64,000 nucleotides of DNA from contig NZ_CP173678.1 of assembly GCF_051903925.1 (NCBI RefSeq), positions 3,782,001 through 3,846,000 of the forward strand, given 5' to 3'. The notes under the pieces were generated by a model, which was not told the DNA's origin, searched no databases, and saw nothing but the letters and a program-made list of their open reading frames with translations. This DNA comes from G051903925 sp051903925. Lineage in GTDB: Bacteria > Pseudomonadota > Alphaproteobacteria > Zavarziniales > Zavarziniaceae. Below are positions 61,279 through 64,000 of this stretch, in pieces (position 1 is the stretch's first letter; each line of letters begins with the position of its first letter). The position numbers and the translations under genes were made by a program.

Positions 61279-62154
61279 ATGGGCATAGAGGCCGGGATCG
61301 ACCGGGGGCCAGGCGCCCCGGCGGAGAAGAACGCGGGGACCGAGAACTTTCCCGTGGGCTCGCTGCTGATCGCGCCCGCCCTGCGGCCCACGGTCATGGC
61401 CTTCTATGACTTTGCCCGCGCCGCAGACGACATTGCCGACGACCCGACCCTGTCCCCGGACGAGAAGCTGTGCCGCCTGGATCGCTACGGCGCGGGGCTG
61501 CGCGGCGAGGCGGGGGGCGAGGGTCGCGGCCAGGCCCTGAAGGCGGCGCTGGACCGGGTCGGCGTGCCCACCCGGCATGGCCACGACCTGCTGGACGCGT
61601 TCCGCCAGGACGCGGTGAAGACGCGCTATGATGACGTCGCCGACCTGCTCGCCTATTGCAATCGTTCGGCCGCACCCGTCGGCCGCTTCCTGCTCGACCT
61701 GCATGGCGAGGACCGTGCCCTGTGGCCGGCATCGGACGCGCTGTGCAATGCGTTGCAGGTGATCAACCACCTGCAAGACTGTGGCGACGACCGGCGCGAG
61801 GTCGACCGCGTCTATATCCCCCTCGACGTGTTCGCGCGCCATGGTGCGACGGTGGAGGACCTGGACGGCGCGAAGGCGACGCCGGGCCTGCTGGCGGCAA
61901 TCGGCGAGCTGACCGCACTGTCGGCAACGTTGCTGGACCGCGCCGCGCCGATGTGCGTCGCCCTGCGCAGCACGCGCCTAGCCCTCGAATCGGCGGCGAT
62001 CATCGCCCTGGCGCGCGACCTGGTGCGGCGGCTGGAGCGCGGCGACCCGCTGTGCCAGCGCCTGAAGCCGTCGCGCCCCGGGATGCTCGGCATCGCCACG
62101 CGCGGTGTCGCCGCAACGATCATGCGGCGCACCATCGCGGGCCGGAACCGGTGA
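61279..62154 (+). CDS. hpnC: Hydroxysqualene synthase HpnC (squalene/phytoene synthase family)
   Basis: 291 residues from this ATG; one at 61189 is also in frame. ENFPVGSLLIAPALRP, FYDFARAADDIADD (first Asp-rich motif) and NHLQDCGDDRREVDRVYIP (second) are HpnC hallmarks. In hopanoid making, HpnD forms presqualene diphosphate, HpnC converts it to hydroxysqualene and HpnE reduces this to squalene. HpnD and HpnE are not seen adjacent here; they may lie beyond the right end. Confidence 0.92.
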   Translation: MGIEAGIDRGPGAPAEKNAGTENFPVGSLLIAPALRPTVMAFYDFARAADDIADDPTLSPDEKLCRLDRYGAGLRGEAGGEGRGQALKAALDRVGVPTRHGHDLLDAFRQDAVKTRYDDVADLLAYCNRSAAPVGRFLLDLHGEDRALWPASDALCNALQVINHLQDCGDDRREVDRVYIPLDVFARHGATVEDLDGAKATPGLLAAIGELTALSATLLDRAAPMCVALRSTRLALESAAIIALARDLVRRLERGDPLCQRLKPSRPGMLGIATRGVAATIMRRTIAGRNR

Positions 62155-62203
62155 GGCGGCGCCGCCGTTCCCTTGTCCATCGCCGCCCAACCCCCGGTCC
62201 TTG

Positions 62204-63109
62204 ATGCGCGCCCTCCTCCTGGTGAACGCCAACAGCCGGCGCGGTGCCGAACTGCTCGACAGCGCCCGCTCCGGGCTCAAGGACGCGGGCTTCAGCCCGG
62301 TCTATGTCGAATGCACCGACCGGGACGACCTGTCGCCGGCCATCCTGCGCAACGCGGACAAGGCCGACCTGATCGTCGTCGGCGGCGGCGACGGCACGCT
62401 CAGCGCCGCGGCGCGGGGTGTCGCCGAATCGGGCCTGCCCATGGGCATCCTGCCAACCGGCACGGCCAACGACCTGGCGCGCACGCTGGGCCTGCCGCTG
62501 GACCTGCCGGGCGCGATCGCCGTCATCGCCGAGGGCGTCCGCCGCCGCATCGACCTGGGCCTGGTGAACGACCAGCCGTTCTTCAACGTGGCATCCCTGG
62601 GCCTCAGCGCCGAACTGGCCAAGGCGATCACGCCGGACATCAAGCGTCGCTTCGGCCGCTTCGGCTATGCCGTGGCGGCGGCCCGCGTGTTGACCCGCGC
62701 GCGGCCGATGACGGCCACGATCACGCATCCAGGCGGCACCGAGCGGGTGCGCACCTATCAGATCGCGGTCGGCAATGGCGTGTTCTATGGCGGGGGCAAC
62801 GCGGTCGCCGCCGATGCCGCGATCGACGACCAGAAGCTGGACCTCTACAGCCTGGAACTGCACCAGTTGTGGAAGCTGGTGCTGATGGCCAAGTCGTTCC
62901 GCGAGGGGCGTCACGGCGACTGGGCCGAGGTGCGCGCGATCCGGGCGGGCGAGTTCGTGGTGACGACCCGGCGCCCCCGCTCCGTCAACGCCGATGGCGA
63001 ACTGATCACCAAGACGCCCGCCCGCTTCTCCGTCTGGGCCAAGGCGCTGGAGGTGTTCGTGCCCAGGCCCGAAGACGACCATCCGGACGGGGCCGAAGCG
63101 CGCGGTTGA
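62204..63109 (+). CDS. Diacylglycerol/lipid kinase family protein
   Basis: 301 residues. VVGGGDGTLSAAARG and PTGTANDLARTLG are the DAGK catalytic-domain motifs, as in YegS/DgkB-like lipid kinases; LFNVASLGLS-like and ADGELI segments occur later (FNVASLGLSAEL, VNADGELITK). It would phosphorylate a lipid alcohol using ATP. Lying 49 bases after hpnC and 31 before hpnB, it appears to be in the hopanoid operon. Substrate unknown. Confidence 0.87.
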   Translation: MRALLLVNANSRRGAELLDSARSGLKDAGFSPVYVECTDRDDLSPAILRNADKADLIVVGGGDGTLSAAARGVAESGLPMGILPTGTANDLARTLGLPLDLPGAIAVIAEGVRRRIDLGLVNDQPFFNVASLGLSAELAKAITPDIKRRFGRFGYAVAAARVLTRARPMTATITHPGGTERVRTYQIAVGNGVFYGGGNAVAADAAIDDQKLDLYSLELHQLWKLVLMAKSFREGRHGDWAEVRAIRAGEFVVTTRRPRSVNADGELITKTPARFSVWAKALEVFVPRPEDDHPDGAEARG

Positions 63110-63140
63110 CCGCCAGGCCCCGGCCTGCCATAGGGCCGGA

Positions 63141-64000
63141 ATGCTGATCCTGCTGGCGCTGCTTCCGGTTGCGGCCTGGACCTTTCTGCTGCTCTTCCGC
63201 GGCCGCTTCTGGGCCGCCGACCAGCGCCTGCCGCCGGCCCGGCACGACGGACCCCATGTGATCGCCGTCGTGCCCGCGCGGGATGAGGCGGACGTGATTG
63301 GCGGCTGCATTGCCGGGCTCCTGGCCCAGACGCACCAGCCCCCCATCCGCGTGATCCTGGTCGACGACGGCAGCAGCGACGGCACCGCCGACCGCGCCCG
63401 GGCCGCGGACGACGGGACCGGCCGCCTTGAGATCATTGGGGGCGCTCCCCGCCCGCCGGGCTGGACCGGCAAGCTGTGGGCCGTGTCGCAAGGCGTCGCC
63501 CGCGCCAGCGCGGCCGGGCCCGACTACATCTGGCTGTCCGACGCCGACATCCATCATGGGGCCGACGTCGGCGCCAGCCTGGTGGCCAAGGCGGAGGCCG
63601 AGGGCCGGGTCCTTACCTCGCTCATGGTGCGGCTGCATTGCCGCTCTGCGATCGAGAAGCTGGGCATCCCCGCCTTCGTCTTCTTTTTCCAGAAGCTTTA
63701 TCCCTTTCCCTGGGCCAATGACCCGCGCCGGCGCATGGCGGCGGCCGCGGGTGGCTGCATGCTGGTGAAGCGGTCGGCCCTTGAAGCCGCAGGCGGCATC
63801 GCGTCGATCCGCGGCGACCTGATCGACGATTGCGCCCTCGCCCGGCGGCTGAAGCCGCACGGGCCGATCTGGCTGGGCCTGGCCGAGGCCAGTGCCAGCC
63901 TGCGGCCCTATACCTTCGCCGACCTGTGGAAGATGGTCGCGCGCAGTGCCTTCCACCAGCTGCACTATTCCGCCCTGCTGCTGGCCGGCACGGTGCTCGG
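63141..64000 (+). CDS. hpnB: Hopene-associated glycosyltransferase HpnB (3'-truncated)
   Basis: 286 residues visible; it runs off the right end. An N-terminal membrane helix (LLALLPVAAWTFLLLF) is followed by a GT2 domain: VVPARDEADVIGG, VDDGSSDGTAD, YIWLSDADIHH (DxD) and the late IDDCALARRLK. DLWKMVARSAFHQLHYSALL is typical of HpnB. The enzyme is linked to hopanoid clusters and its exact sugar transfer is not established. Confidence 0.9.
   Translation, partial: MLILLALLPVAAWTFLLLFRGRFWAADQRLPPARHDGPHVIAVVPARDEADVIGGCIAGLLAQTHQPPIRVILVDDGSSDGTADRARAADDGTGRLEIIGGAPRPPGWTGKLWAVSQGVARASAAGPDYIWLSDADIHHGADVGASLVAKAEAEGRVLTSLMVRLHCRSAIEKLGIPAFVFFFQKLYPFPWANDPRRRMAAAAGGCMLVKRSALEAAGGIASIRGDLIDDCALARRLKPHGPIWLGLAEASASLRPYTFADLWKMVARSAFHQLHYSALLLAGTVL

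Overview
The window is about 64 kb of high-GC, gene-dense DNA with the gene set of an alphaproteobacterium. Supporting this are a phasin, hopanoid genes (hpnC, hpnB), a two-CSD cold-shock protein, the adjacent psd-pssA pair and paired 4HB chemoreceptors. The order is probably Rhodospirillales or a close relative, but this cannot be settled from the sequence alone. I saw no rRNA, tRNA, transposase, phage gene or CRISPR array. Both ends cut through genes: a Wzi-type protein on the left and hpnB on the right.

Region 1 (1-26.6 kb) is a large extracellular-polysaccharide locus of the Wzx/Wzy type. It holds a Wzi outer-membrane protein, a nitroreductase, a polysaccharide pyruvyltransferase, a Wzx-like flippase, several glycosyltransferases, a Wzz-like chain-length protein and a Wzy/WaaL-like polymerase or ligase. 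It also has a WcaF-like acetyltransferase and a polyisoprenyl-phosphate sugar-1-phosphate transferase (priming enzyme). Nucleotide-sugar enzymes are galE (UDP-Gal), an hldD-like heptose epimerase, gmd and fcl (GDP-fucose), a UDP-xylose synthase and rfbA/B/C/D (dTDP-rhamnose). An AGE-family epimerase and an unassigned SDR epimerase complete the set. The predicted product is a fucose-, rhamnose- and xylose-containing glycan, probably acetylated and pyruvylated. Wza, Wzc and the GDP-mannose supply genes are not in the window.

Region 2 (26.5-42.5 kb) is mixed metabolism and housekeeping. It has a TetR regulator divergent from an SDR gene with an operator-like repeat cluster between them, then a trmJ-cimA-cysS set, gltX and fluC. 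Two secreted or membrane hypotheticals, an unusual double-TetR protein, a GMC oxidoreductase, a phosphoesterase and three tandem CurA-like NADPH oxidoreductases follow.

Region 3 (42.5-49.7 kb) contains a cluster of hairpins and a cold-shock protein with an RGG-like repeat linker. An orphan plus-strand terminator lies in front of it. Two tandem chemoreceptors of identical length and the phospholipid pair psd-pssA follow.

Region 4 (49.8-57.5 kb) has an Atm1-like ABC exporter, a FecR-domain secreted protein and a 1222-residue fused double ABC exporter. One ATP site of the fused exporter looks degenerate, and its gene is translationally coupled to a cytochrome c'-like gene. A LOG-family hydrolase follows.

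Region 5 (57.5-64 kb) has icd, a nested inverted-repeat element, a deoxyribosyltransferase-like gene, a phasin, an acyltransferase-3 protein, and hpnC, a lipid kinase and hpnB. A TGC-N3-GCA palindrome occurs upstream of gmd, between rfbB and the priming transferase, and upstream of the phasin. This hints at shared control of exopolysaccharide and carbon storage by a PhaR/AniA-type regulator.
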